Shown: positions 44,147 through 52,449 of the stretch, one piece after another
Position numbering within the stretch: position 1 is the first letter of the stretch
Layout of the letters: each line of letters opens with the position of its first letter
DNA from: an uncultured Eubacteriales bacterium
Lineage (GTDB): Bacteria; Bacillota; Clostridia; TANB77; CAG-508
DNA length: 64,000 nucleotides
Assembly: GCA_949294555.1 (NCBI GenBank)
Contig: CASFHP010000005.1
Coordinates: 30,701-94,700, forward strand
Direction: 5' to 3'
The notes under the pieces: model-generated
The model's input: only the letters and a program-made list of their open reading frames with translations
Databases searched by the model: none
What the model was told of the DNA's origin: nothing
Made by a program: the position numbers and the translations under genes

Positions 44147-44412
44147 CAATCATATATCTCTCTTCTATGTCCTACTTCCAATACTAATACTATAATTTCT
44201 TTATCTTGTATTTCACATATAACTCTATAATCTCCTATACGATATCTCCATTGTCCTGACTTGTTTTCTACTAATCCTTTTCCATGAAGTCTGGGATTTT
44301 CACAATTTTGAATATTCTTTTCTAACCATCCAATGATGAGTGCTGCTATATGTTTATCTAGTTTTTTTAATTGTTTCTTTGCTCTTTCTGTAAATATTAC
44401 TTTATATTGCAT
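44146..44412 (-). CDS. RelE/ParE-family toxin
   Basis: 88 residues. YKVIFTERAKKQLKKLDKHI, SGQWRYRIGDYRVICEIQD and VLVLEVGHRREIYD are the standard RelE landmarks (R/K residues for ribosome-bound mRNA cleavage). It begins at the last base of the antitoxin gene, the usual coupling. Confidence 0.92.
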   Translation of the reverse strand: MQYKVIFTERAKKQLKKLDKHIAALIIGWLEKNIQNCENPRLHGKGLVENKSGQWRYRIGDYRVICEIQDKEIIVLVLEVGHRREIYD

Positions 44413-44630
44413 TATAATCCCAACTCCTCTTTTACTTCATCCATTGTGTATGTTTTAGGATTTTTCTTATATTCTTTTATTGCTTTATTATAAGATTTTA
44501 AGTCATATTCATCTTCTATTTTTTCTAATACAGCATTTCTTATTAAATCGGATAAAGAAATATTGTTCATGTCTGCATATGCTTTTATTAATTTTGAGTC
44601 TTCTTCATTTAATCTTACTGAAATTGTCAT
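44412..44630 (-). CDS. RelB/DinJ-type antitoxin
   Basis: 72 residues from ATG 44630 (AGAAGGGAG 9 bp upstream). N-terminal ribbon-helix-helix: MTISVRLNEEDSKLIKAYAD, ISLSDLIRNAVLEK; C-terminal DEVKEELGL neutralising tail. Overlaps the toxin gene by one base and probably represses the pair. Confidence 0.92.
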   Translation of the reverse strand: MTISVRLNEEDSKLIKAYADMNNISLSDLIRNAVLEKIEDEYDLKSYNKAIKEYKKNPKTYTMDEVKEELGL

Positions 44631-44774
44631 ACCTATCAACTCCCTTCTGTAATCATTGTACTACATTGTATTACATTTGTCAATATTATTATATTATTAT
44701 TTTCTGAAAATTGTGATAATATTCAAAATATAATCAGAGTTAAGTTTTTTATAAATTTTCCACTCAGAATAGAC

Positions 44775-44823
44775 AAAAAACAGACCTCAGAATAACTTTT
44801 TATAAGTTTATTGTTTGAGGTCT
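44775..44823 (-). terminator. Terminator of the GGGtGRT gene
   Basis: AGACCTCA (44782-44789) pairs with TGAGGTCT (44816-44823); on the minus strand six Ts follow. The outer part belongs to repeat R7. Confidence 0.75.
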
Positions 44824-44870
44824 GTCCCTTTTGGCCAAAAATTGTCCATTTTGGCACGTCCCTATTGGAC
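44819..44870 (-). repeat. GGGACGTGCC element after the GGGtGRT gene (R7)
   Basis: On the minus strand GTCCAATAGGGACGTGCCAA then TGGACAATTTTTGGCCAAAA and GGGACAGACC, the same blocks as R5 at 32.1 kb; starts at the stop codon. Confidence 0.75.
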
Positions 44871-45871
44871 TATTTCATTGCTTCTTCTACTGCAACAGCT
44901 ACTGCAACTGATGCTCCAACCATTGGGTTGTTACCCATTCCGATTAATCCCATCATTTCAACATGTGCTGGTACTGATGAACTTCCTGCAAATTGTGCAT
45001 CTGAGTGCATTCTTCCCATTGTATCTGTCATACCATATGATGCTGGTCCTGCTGCCATATTGTCTGGGTGTAATGTTCTTCCTGTTCCTCCACCTGATGC
45101 TACTGAGAAGTATTTTTTACCTGCTTCTAATCTTTCTTTTTTGTATGTTCCTGCAACTGGATGTTGGAATCTTGTTGGGTTTGTTGAGTTACCTGTAATT
45201 GATACATCAACATCTTCCATCCACATGATTGCTACACCTTCTCTAACATCATTTGCTCCATAACATCTAACTTTGCTTCTTTCTCCATCTGAGTATTTAA
45301 TTTCTTCTACAACTTTTACTTTTCCTGTAAAGAAATCAAAGTCTGTTTTTACATATGTAAATCCATTAATTCTTGAGATAACTTGTGCAGCGTCTTTTCC
45401 AAGTCCATTTAAGATAACTCTTAATGGTTCTTTTCTTACTTTATTTGCTGATTTTGCAATTCCGATTGCCCCTTCAGCTGCTGCAAAACTTTCATGTCCT
45501 GCTAAGAAAGCAAAACATTTTGTATCTTCTGATAATAGCATTGAAGCTAAGTTTCCATGTCCTAATCCAACTTTTCTATCATCTGCAACTGAACCTGGGA
45601 TACAGAATGCTTGTAATCCTTCTCCAATTGCTTTTGCTGCATCTGCTGCTTTTGTACAACCTTTTTTAACAGCAATTGCCGCTCCTAATGTATATGCCCA
45701 AGCTGCATTTTCAAAACAGATTGGTTGTACTCCTTTTACGATTTCATATGGATTAAATCCTTTATCTGTACATATTTTTAATGCATCTTCAAAATCTTTT
45801 ATTCCGTATTTTTCCATTACTGGTTTTATTTGATTAATTCTTCTTTCATAACTTTCAAATGTTACTGCCAT
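44870..45871 (-). CDS. GGGtGRT family protein
   Basis: 333 residues. The family motif SVASGGGTGRTLHPDNMAAG lies in the last third, with QFAGSSSVPAHVEMMGLIGM and an Ala/Val-rich C terminus. N-terminal part has CFENAAWAYTLGAAIAVKKG. Such proteins of Clostridia and relatives have no firm function but commonly neighbour a NifU-like scaffold gene, suggesting a link to Fe-S assembly (inference). Here the scaffold fusion is 1.4 kb upstream with three small genes between them. RBS AGGGAGGAAATAAA. Confidence 0.93.
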   Translation of the reverse strand: MAVTFESYERRINQIKPVMEKYGIKDFEDALKICTDKGFNPYEIVKGVQPICFENAAWAYTLGAAIAVKKGCTKAADAAKAIGEGLQAFCIPGSVADDRKVGLGHGNLASMLLSEDTKCFAFLAGHESFAAAEGAIGIAKSANKVRKEPLRVILNGLGKDAAQVISRINGFTYVKTDFDFFTGKVKVVEEIKYSDGERSKVRCYGANDVREGVAIMWMEDVDVSITGNSTNPTRFQHPVAGTYKKERLEAGKKYFSVASGGGTGRTLHPDNMAAGPASYGMTDTMGRMHSDAQFAGSSSVPAHVEMMGLIGMGNNPMVGASVAVAVAVEEAMK

Positions 45872-45889
45872 TTTATTTCCTCCCTATTC

Positions 45890-46291
45890 TTATATTTTTT
45901 TATCAAAATATTCTATAAATTTCTCTAATTCTGTAATGTATTCTTCCTTTATTCTATTGTGTATCTCTTCTGCTACATCTTCTTTATATGTATGTGTTAT
46001 TAGTTTTCTATCTTTTAACATATACATATATGTTTCACCCTCTTGGATAATATTATATTGAAAAGCTGTTCTAATTACTGAACCTGGACCTAACTCATCT
46101 AATAATTCTTGTTGTTTCAAATATTTTTGAAGGGTTTTCCAAAATAACTCAAAAGTATATTGATATGCATTTATGATAGCTCCTCTATCTTTCTCACTAC
46201 CATTATCTGTATCGACAAATTCTTTTAATTTACTAAAAGCCTTTTTAAAATTTTCATAACTTTGTATTACATTATCTGGCATATATTTCAA
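45890..46291 (-). CDS. HEPN-domain toxin (HepT / HI0074-type)
   Basis: 133 residues, all helical. Pattern DRGAIINAYQYTFELFWKTL near 48 and the Rx4H active-site motif in LKDRKLITHTYKEDVA match the HI0074 nucleotidyltransferase-substrate-binding/HepT RNase group. Its start overlaps the MNT gene by 20 bp (ATG 46282 would shorten the overlap). MNT antitoxins adenylylate HepT to silence it. Confidence 0.88.
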   Translation of the reverse strand: MKYMPDNVIQSYENFKKAFSKLKEFVDTDNGSEKDRGAIINAYQYTFELFWKTLQKYLKQQELLDELGPGSVIRTAFQYNIIQEGETYMYMLKDRKLITHTYKEDVAEEIHNRIKEEYITELEKFIEYFDKKI

Positions 46292-46577
46292 TTCCTTCTT
46301 TTAATATGCTATTCTTAATTTTATCTTCTTCTCCAAGGCTATTAAAATTTATTAAGTCTATTTTGTATGTCAGATATAAATCATCAATTTCAAAATATAT
46401 TTTCGTATTTATTTGAAATGTAAGATTTTCTCCAAACAAAGCTATATCGATATCAGACCCATTTCGATAATCTCCTCTTGCTCTTGAACCAAAGATACAG
46501 GCACTTTTCACTTCACTATACTTTTCTAGTATAGATACAATATCTTTTACAACTTTTTCATCTAAACCAAATTTCAT
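46272..46577 (-). CDS. MNT-domain nucleotidyltransferase antitoxin
   Basis: 101 residues. SACIFGSRARGDYRNGSDID carries the GSx10DxD nucleotidyltransferase motif (second Asp in DIDIALF). Partner of the HEPN gene with which it overlaps. Confidence 0.9.
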   Translation of the reverse strand: MKFGLDEKVVKDIVSILEKYSEVKSACIFGSRARGDYRNGSDIDIALFGENLTFQINTKIYFEIDDLYLTYKIDLINFNSLGEEDKIKNSILKEGIEIYAR

Positions 46578-46619
46578 TTTTCCCCCACATCAATTTGACT
46601 TACTTCAAATAGATATTTA

Positions 46620-47066
46620 TCATAGTTCTAGTTCATCATCTTCAATTTCTTTTCTTGCTTCTCTTAATGTTCGCCCACCATAATAATCTACTTTTCCTAA
46701 AATTTCTTTTTTTCTTTGTTCATCCTGTAAGTATCTTTCTATTTCATCATAGCTTTTTCCTTGTTCATACATCTCTATAGCTGATAATATGACTTCACTT
46801 GATAAACTCTTTTGATATGACCTTAACAACTTATTGATTGCTTGTTTTCGTTGAAAATCATCATCTTCTTCACTATCTTCAACTTTTTTTGTTTTCTTTT
46901 TTGTAAATTTCTTTAATCCATCTAATCCATTAATTTCATCTTGTGTTCTATTAAATTTTCTGCCATTTTCCTGTGCAAGTTTTACATGATAATCTTTCAT
47001 TCCCTCTTGCAATGCACTTCTGATTTTTCTATCTTCATCATCATATTTCAATCTTGTCATACTCAT
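46620..47066 (-). CDS. Unknown charged protein in the GGGtGRT locus
   Basis: 148 residues, not recognised. Two helical parts flank a Lys run and an acidic run (KKFTKKKTKKVEDSEEDDDF). The C-terminal half (AINKLLRSYQKSLSSEVILS, QGKSYDEIERYLQDEQRKKE) is coil-coil prone, and GKSYDEIERYL recalls a helix-turn. A 203-bp gap with a palindrome separates it from the scaffold fusion. It may be a co-transcribed partner; no evidence beyond position. Confidence 0.5.
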   Translation of the reverse strand: MSMTRLKYDDEDRKIRSALQEGMKDYHVKLAQENGRKFNRTQDEINGLDGLKKFTKKKTKKVEDSEEDDDFQRKQAINKLLRSYQKSLSSEVILSAIEMYEQGKSYDEIERYLQDEQRKKEILGKVDYYGGRTLREARKEIEDDELEL

Positions 47067-47173
47067 ATCATTCCTTTAAAATTATTTTTAATTTCAATAC
47101 CTACACTACTAGAACAAAGTAAGTAGTCTCGCTTTTCATTCGTTTTATTCGAAAATTGATTAAAATTAGTGAG

Positions 47174-47253
47174 ATGTGCATTTTTCATAAATATAGACAA
47201 ACTGAAAGTGTACTTTTGTACATCGAAGTTTGGATATTTTATGAAAAATGTGC
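47174..47253. repeat. 80-bp imperfect palindrome between the scaffold fusion and the charged protein
   Basis: TGCATTTTTCATAAATATAG (from 47178) and CAAACTGAAAGTGTAC face GTACATCGAAGTTTG and ATTTTATGAAAAATGTGCA, with a TTTT tip at 47214-47217. It shares CAAACTT and GTAC blocks with the palindrome of the tig leader. Confidence 0.7.
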
Positions 47254-47269
47254 AGATTGCTGATTTTAA

Positions 47270-48979
47270 TTAATTTTGTCTTGGGTCGATTTTTTTAACA
47301 GCCTCATCAAATCTTCCATAAGTACCAGAAGCCTTTTCAATAGCCTCCATTGGGTCCATACCTTTTTTAATATTATCCATCATTTTACCCATATGAACAT
47401 ATTTATAGCCAATGATTTGGTCATCTTTATCTAATCCTAGTTCAACGATGTAACCTTCTGTTAATTGTAAATATCTAGGTCCTTTTAATGTACTTGAATA
47501 AATTGTTCCAACTTGTGATGTATGTCCTTTTCCTAAATCTTCAAGTCCTGCACCTACTGGAAGTCCTCCTTCTGAGAAAGCTGTTTGTGTTCTTCCATAT
47601 ACGATTTGTAAGAATAATTCTCTCATAGCAGTATTGATAGCATCACAAACTAAGTCTGTATTTAATGCTTCTAATATTGTTTTTCCTGTTAAAATTTCTC
47701 CAGCCATAGCTGCTGAATGTGTCATTCCTGAACATCCAATTGTTTCAATTAATGCTTCTTGAATGATACCATCTTTTACATTTAAAGTTAATTTACATGC
47801 GCCTTGTTGTGGTGCACACCATCCAATACCATGTGTTAAACCTGATATATCTTTTATTTCTTTTGCTTTTACCCATTTTCCTTCTTCTGGAATTGGTGCT
47901 TCTATTTCATCTTCTGAAAATAATATTTGATTTCTAATTGTTTTTTTAATTTCTTCATTTGTGACTTCTTCTTTATTGTTTCTTTTCTTCTTTTTATTGA
48001 CTGGTTGCGTCACCTTTTTCATTTTTTGTTTTGTTTTTTCATCTTGAATGTCATTTATCTTTTTTGCTAGCAATTCTTCCTGCAATTTTCTCATTTTTTC
48101 TATTGTATCTTCATTTTTTACTTCATCTACATTATTTTGTTTTACTTCATTTAATGTAACATTTTCTTGTTTATCTATTTTTTTATTATTTCTAAAACCT
48201 CTACTACTTTTTATAATATATTGTTCAGCAGATTTGTTATCATGGCTCCACATGGTTTCTTCTTTTTTTCGAACATTTGCATCCCAATTATTCTCTATTT
48301 TATGACTTTTAATTTGGTTATATTGTTTTTGAATTCCTATATTTGGTGTTTCATCTTCTCTAATATAACCATCATTTTCCAATTCATCTTCTTGGGTACT
48401 GTATTCAAAAATATTTTTTGTATCTTGTTCTATATAGATACCTGCATTATATTCTTCTACTTCTGCCAAATTTCTTGCTCCATTAAAATAGCGAAATAAT
48501 ATGTCTTTATCCTTCTTGGAAACTTGTTCTGGTCCAATTCCTAAGTATTTATATCTCCAAATGACATGACGTTCATAACTATTAAAAGCATTATTTACCA
48601 AATCTTCATAACTATATTCTGCTCGGAATTTCATATTCGTTATCGATATGGTAAGATTGCTCCACATTTCTCCTGGCGTCGTTCTTTTAAATTCTTCTCT
48701 TAATAGCTTAATATTGTCATATAACTTTTCTACTAAGTCTAAATACTGTGTTTCATCAATATTAAATTTACTTGGCACTTCATAGACATTAACAGGATTT
48801 TTTCTAAATATTCCTTTCGGAATATAATAGAAAAACAATTCTCCTGTTGGCTCTTTTTCTCCATTGTCTATGACAGAACTATATAGATATATCGATTCCC
48901 ATTTTTCTGGTATCAAATATAATAATTTTCTTTGTATTTCTTCATATATTTCTTTTATCTGTTTTGTATGATTTAACAT
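47270..48979 (-). CDS. YezG-like domain fused to NifU-like Fe-S scaffold
   Basis: 569 residues in three parts. Residues 1-165 match the YezG/DUF600 immunity-type domain (IYEEIQRKLLYLIPEKWESI, GELFFYYIPKGIF, WSNLTISITN, RHVIWRYKYLGI). Residues 166-345 are a charged, probably disordered linker with Lys-rich stretches. Residues 346-569 are the NifU/IscU-like scaffold usually encoded alone beside GGGtGRT genes: GLTHGIGWCAPQQGACKLTL (C388, C395), ETIGCSGMTHSA (C416), NTDLVCDAINTAMRE (C445), GRTQTAFSEGGLPVGAGLED. Only 6 bp separate it from gpmI. A read-through or fused frame is plain in the DNA, with no break. Role inferred: Fe-S assembly with an added protein-binding module. Confidence 0.8.
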   Translation of the reverse strand: MLNHTKQIKEIYEEIQRKLLYLIPEKWESIYLYSSVIDNGEKEPTGELFFYYIPKGIFRKNPVNVYEVPSKFNIDETQYLDLVEKLYDNIKLLREEFKRTTPGEMWSNLTISITNMKFRAEYSYEDLVNNAFNSYERHVIWRYKYLGIGPEQVSKKDKDILFRYFNGARNLAEVEEYNAGIYIEQDTKNIFEYSTQEDELENDGYIREDETPNIGIQKQYNQIKSHKIENNWDANVRKKEETMWSHDNKSAEQYIIKSSRGFRNNKKIDKQENVTLNEVKQNNVDEVKNEDTIEKMRKLQEELLAKKINDIQDEKTKQKMKKVTQPVNKKKKRNNKEEVTNEEIKKTIRNQILFSEDEIEAPIPEEGKWVKAKEIKDISGLTHGIGWCAPQQGACKLTLNVKDGIIQEALIETIGCSGMTHSAAMAGEILTGKTILEALNTDLVCDAINTAMRELFLQIVYGRTQTAFSEGGLPVGAGLEDLGKGHTSQVGTIYSSTLKGPRYLQLTEGYIVELGLDKDDQIIGYKYVHMGKMMDNIKKGMDPMEAIEKASGTYGRFDEAVKKIDPRQN

Positions 48980-48985
48980 ATCCTT

Positions 48986-50527
48986 TTATTCCTTATCTAA
49001 TAAACTTTCTCCTGTCATTTCCTCTGGTTTGTCTAGATGCATTAGATCAAGCATAGTTGGTGCTAAATCTGCTAATTTTCCACCTGATTTTAGTTTTAAA
49101 TTACTATTTGGTGTTACTAATATAATTGGTACAGGATTTGTTGTATGTGCAGTATGAGGTTCTCCTGTTTTGTAATCTATCATTTGCTCTGCATTTCCAT
49201 GGTCTGCTGTAATAATTAGATTACCTTGTTTTTCTTCTACTAGGCTTACGACTTTTCCTACACATTCGTCTACTGCTTCAACAGCTTTTATAGCTGCTTC
49301 TAGACTTCCTGTGTGTCCAACCATATCTGTGTTTGCATAATTTAAGATGATACTATCATATTTATCACTTTGAATTGCTTCTAATACTTTATCTGTTACT
49401 TCATATGCACTCATTTCTGGTTTCATATCATATGTTTCTACTTTTGGAGATGGTACCAATATTCTGTCTTCTCCAGGATATTGTTTTTCTTCCCCACCAT
49501 TAAAGAAGAATGTAACATGTGCATATTTTTCTGTTTCTGCAATTCTTAATTGTGTATATCCTAATTTACTAATATATTCTCCAAATGTGTTATGCAATGG
49601 TTCTTTTTTGAATGCAATATGAACATTTGGCATGGTTTCATCATAACTTGTAAAACATACATAATATAGGTCTAAATCTTTCTTTGTCTCAAATCCATCA
49701 AATTCTGGATCTACTAATGCTCTAGTAATTTCTCTTGCTCTGTCTGGTCTAAAGTTAAAGAATATAACAGAGTCATTTTTTTCGATTTTTGCAATTGGTT
49801 CTTCTCCATTGCAAATAACGGTTGGTTCAACAAATTCATCAAATACTTCTTTTTGATAAGAATCTTCGATAGCTTTTACAGCGCTTCCTGCTTTGATTCC
49901 TTCACCATTAGCAAGAGCATTATAGCATTTTTGAACTCTTTCCCATCTTTTGTCTCTATCCATTGCATAAAATCTACCTGATAAACTTGCGATTTTTCCT
50001 ACATTTTTTTCTTTCATTTTTTCTTCTAGTTTTACAATGTAGCTTTCAGCAGATGCTGGTGGTGTATCTCTTCCATCTAAGAAACAATGTACATATACAT
50101 TTTCAAAATCTCTTCTTTTTGCCATTTCTAATAATCCATATAGATGACGATTATGACTATGTACACCTCCATCTGATACTAATCCCAAAATATGCAATTT
50201 AGAATTGTATTTTTTACAATTTTCAATAGCTGCAATAAATTCTGGGTTTGAGAAGAAATCTCCATCTTCTATTGATTTTGTAATTCTGGTTAATTCTTGA
50301 TATACAATTCTTCCTGCTCCAATATTTGTGTGTCCTACTTCTGAATTTCCCATTTGTCCTTCTGGTAATCCAACATGTAATCCACTTGTATAGATATCTG
50401 TATTTGGATATTTTTTCATTAGTCTATCAATATTTGGTGTTTTGGCTAATTTAATCGCATTCCCGTCTTTGTTTGGATTATCCCCAAAACCATCTAATAT
50501 CATTAACATTGTTAGTTTATCTTTCAT
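48986..50527 (-). CDS. gpmI: 2,3-bisphosphoglycerate-independent phosphoglycerate mutase
   Basis: 513 residues. [20 protein letters not shown] at the N terminus, catalytic Ser in [63 protein letters not shown] and [11 protein letters not shown] for the two Mn sites. Converts 3-PG to 2-PG. Last glycolytic gene of the gap-pgk-tpiA-gpmI series; RBS AAAAGGATGG. Confidence 0.98.
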   Translation of the reverse strand: MKDKLTMLMILDGFGDNPNKDGNAIKLAKTPNIDRLMKKYPNTDIYTSGLHVGLPEGQMGNSEVGHTNIGAGRIVYQELTRITKSIEDGDFFSNPEFIAAIENCKKYNSKLHILGLVSDGGVHSHNRHLYGLLEMAKRRDFENVYVHCFLDGRDTPPASAESYIVKLEEKMKEKNVGKIASLSGRFYAMDRDKRWERVQKCYNALANGEGIKAGSAVKAIEDSYQKEVFDEFVEPTVICNGEEPIAKIEKNDSVIFFNFRPDRAREITRALVDPEFDGFETKKDLDLYYVCFTSYDETMPNVHIAFKKEPLHNTFGEYISKLGYTQLRIAETEKYAHVTFFFNGGEEKQYPGEDRILVPSPKVETYDMKPEMSAYEVTDKVLEAIQSDKYDSIILNYANTDMVGHTGSLEAAIKAVEAVDECVGKVVSLVEEKQGNLIITADHGNAEQMIDYKTGEPHTAHTTNPVPIILVTPNSNLKLKSGGKLADLAPTMLDLMHLDKPEEMTGESLLDKE

Positions 50528-50631
50528 AATCTACCATCCTTTTCTTTTAGATTTGAAGTGTTTTAGTTATTATATAGAAAAAATCCACTTTTATCTTGAC
50601 CCTATATAAGATTTTTTCGTATATAACAAAG

Positions 50632-51390
50632 TTAAGCTTCCTTATCAAAGTTAACAATCTTTGAAAATTCTTCTGGCTCTAAACTTGCTCCACCAACTAA
50701 TCCTCCATCTATATCAGACATTGTGAATAGCTCTTTTGCATTTTTAGATTTTACACTTCCACCATATTGTATTATAACGCTATCTGCTACATTTTGTCCA
50801 TAAATTTCGGCAATTTTCTTACGGATATCTTTAATTGAGTTGTTTGCATCTTCACTTGTTGCTGTTTTTCCTGTTCCAATTGCCCAAATTGGTTCATAAG
50901 CTATAATCGTATTTTCTACTTGTTCTTGCGTTAATCCTTCTAGTGCTAATTCTGTTTGTTTTGTAATAACTTCTGTTGTTTCTCCAGCCTCTCGTTGTTC
51001 TAATGTTTCTCCCACACATACAATTGGTTTTAATCCATTGGCAAATGCTGATTTTATTTTTTTATTAACACTTTCATCTGTTTCATTAAAATATTGTCTT
51101 CTTTCTGAATGTCCAATAATGACATATTCCACATTAATTGATTTTAACATTTTTGCCGATACTTCTCCTGTGTAAGCACCTTTTTCTTCAAAATGCATAT
51201 TTTGTGCACCTATTTTGATATTGGTGTTTTGTGCAGTTAATAAAGCATAAAATAAATCAGTAAATGGAACACATAAAATAACCTCATTTTGTGTTTTATC
51301 TACTAATTTTGCTAAATCGTCAATATATTTAATTGTCTCATCTGGAAGCATATTCATTTTCCAGTTTCCTGCGATTACTTTTCTTCTCAT
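50632..51390 (-). CDS. tpiA: Triose-phosphate isomerase
   Basis: 252 residues from ATG 51390 (GGAGGGATTATATA upstream; longer in-frame extension is antisense to the 51.4 kb gap). RKVIAGNWKMNMLPDETIKY, catalytic His in VIIGHSERRQYFNE, Glu in TIIAYEPIWAIGTGKTATSE, phosphate loop GGSVKSKNA and GGLVGGASLEPEEF. Interconverts DHAP and GAP. Confidence 0.98.
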   Translation of the reverse strand: MRRKVIAGNWKMNMLPDETIKYIDDLAKLVDKTQNEVILCVPFTDLFYALLTAQNTNIKIGAQNMHFEEKGAYTGEVSAKMLKSINVEYVIIGHSERRQYFNETDESVNKKIKSAFANGLKPIVCVGETLEQREAGETTEVITKQTELALEGLTQEQVENTIIAYEPIWAIGTGKTATSEDANNSIKDIRKKIAEIYGQNVADSVIIQYGGSVKSKNAKELFTMSDIDGGLVGGASLEPEEFSKIVNFDKEA

Positions 51391-51436
51391 TATATAATCC
51401 CTCCATTCAAGCATTCTTTGCTTTAAATTTTTATAT

Positions 51437-51479
51437 ATAATAATGTTAAATCGCATTTTTGGTGAATTAACATTATTAT
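51437..51479 (-). other. 13-bp perfect hairpin in the tpiA leader
   Basis: ATAATAATGTTAA (51437-51449) and TTAACATTATTAT (51467-51479) flank a 17-nt loop in the 5' region of tpiA; no U tail, so a leader structure and not a terminator. Confidence 0.55.
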
Positions 51480-51509
51480 TCGCCCTTACAGACATTTCTA
51501 TTGTATAAC

Positions 51510-51540
51510 AAAAGAGACTACTTTTCAAGTAATCTCTTTT
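51510..51540 (-). terminator. Terminator of the DapF/CntK-like gene
   Basis: AAAAGAGACTACT (51510-51522) and AGTAATCTCTTTT (51528-51540), overlapping the 3' end of that gene; T-rich on the minus strand. Confidence 0.75.
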
Positions 51541-52322
51541 ATTTTTCCATCTGTTTTTATTTTTCCTGATATAACTGCTTTTTGTACTTGCCCATTTATC
51601 ATATCTATCTTGATTTTTATGCTTTCTCCTGATGGCTGTTTGATTTCTAACATTTGACTGGCATTTTCTTTCATGGCTTTTACAATTCCTACCCCAGTTG
51701 TTCCTGAACCACAAGCTGTTTCATAAAACATTGTATCAATCGCATTTACCCATACAACTGGATTAATTTTTAACATATTATCTTCTCTTTCTAGAAACAT
51801 AATTCCCACTGCTTCTTCATTTGTTAAATCATATTTTTCAATAATTTTTTTAGCTTCTTCTTTTATTGTTTCTTTATGTTCTAAATATGGTTTTGCCTTA
51901 TCTTCTTCTATTACGATGGTTACCATTCCTTGCATTCTTACTTGATAAATACCATCTTCTTTTGTTTCAAACATTTTATTATTTCCTGTATATAATGGAA
52001 TTTCACAATATGCTTCTCCCTTTTCATCGACACCTGCTGTTACATAATCTTTTCCATTAACTTTTAGCAATAATTCTCCTGTTTGTCCTTTTAAATAATA
52101 ATGTGCTGCACTTCTTGTTGCATTTCCACAAAACTCTCCTCCAGCCATTTCTAATTCTGGTTCTTTTCCAAATTCTACAAATCCCACTTGCTCTATATTG
52201 CTTTCTTTCTGCATAATAGCATCATTGATTTTTTTCTTTTCTTCTGGTGTATATCCTCTTTTTAACACAAATGCTGTATCATTTCCTGCTGGAATATAGG
52301 TAATATATTGAATTTTTTCCAT
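51525..52322 (-). CDS. CntK/DapF-like amino-acid racemase
   Basis: 265 residues from ATG 52322 (GGTGGGAGAAAGC upstream). Cofactor-independent epimerase fold with both catalytic cysteines: C65 in AGGEFCGNATRSAAH and C204 in ETACGSGTTGVG. The string IEQVGFVEF and the YIPAGNDTAFVL start fit the CntK/histidine-racemase branch better than LL-diaminopimelate epimerases. It lies inside the glycolytic cluster between pgk and tpiA. Histidine or another amino acid as substrate is inference. Confidence 0.75.
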   Translation of the reverse strand: MEKIQYITYIPAGNDTAFVLKRGYTPEEKKKINDAIMQKESNIEQVGFVEFGKEPELEMAGGEFCGNATRSAAHYYLKGQTGELLLKVNGKDYVTAGVDEKGEAYCEIPLYTGNNKMFETKEDGIYQVRMQGMVTIVIEEDKAKPYLEHKETIKEEAKKIIEKYDLTNEEAVGIMFLEREDNMLKINPVVWVNAIDTMFYETACGSGTTGVGIVKAMKENASQMLEIKQPSGESIKIKIDMINGQVQKAVISGKIKTDGKIKEIT

Positions 52323-52420
52323 GCTTTCTCCCACCTTATTTATAAAATTTTTCTGTACATTGTATATCAAAAAATCCACATAATATCAAGATAAACGTCA
52401 ATCTTTCTTATTCAACAATA

Positions 52421-52442
52421 AAGAGGAAACTTTGTTCCTCTT
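52421..52442 (-). terminator. Terminator of pgk
   Basis: AAGAGGAA (52421-52428) pairs with TTCCTCTT (52435-52442) a few bases after the pgk stop. Confidence 0.55.
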
Positions 52443-52449
52443 CAATCTT

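Noticed and set aside
51391-51714. N-terminal extension of tpiA
   Set aside because: Overlaps the 3' end of the racemase gene; the usual TpiA start is at 51390 with a good RBS.
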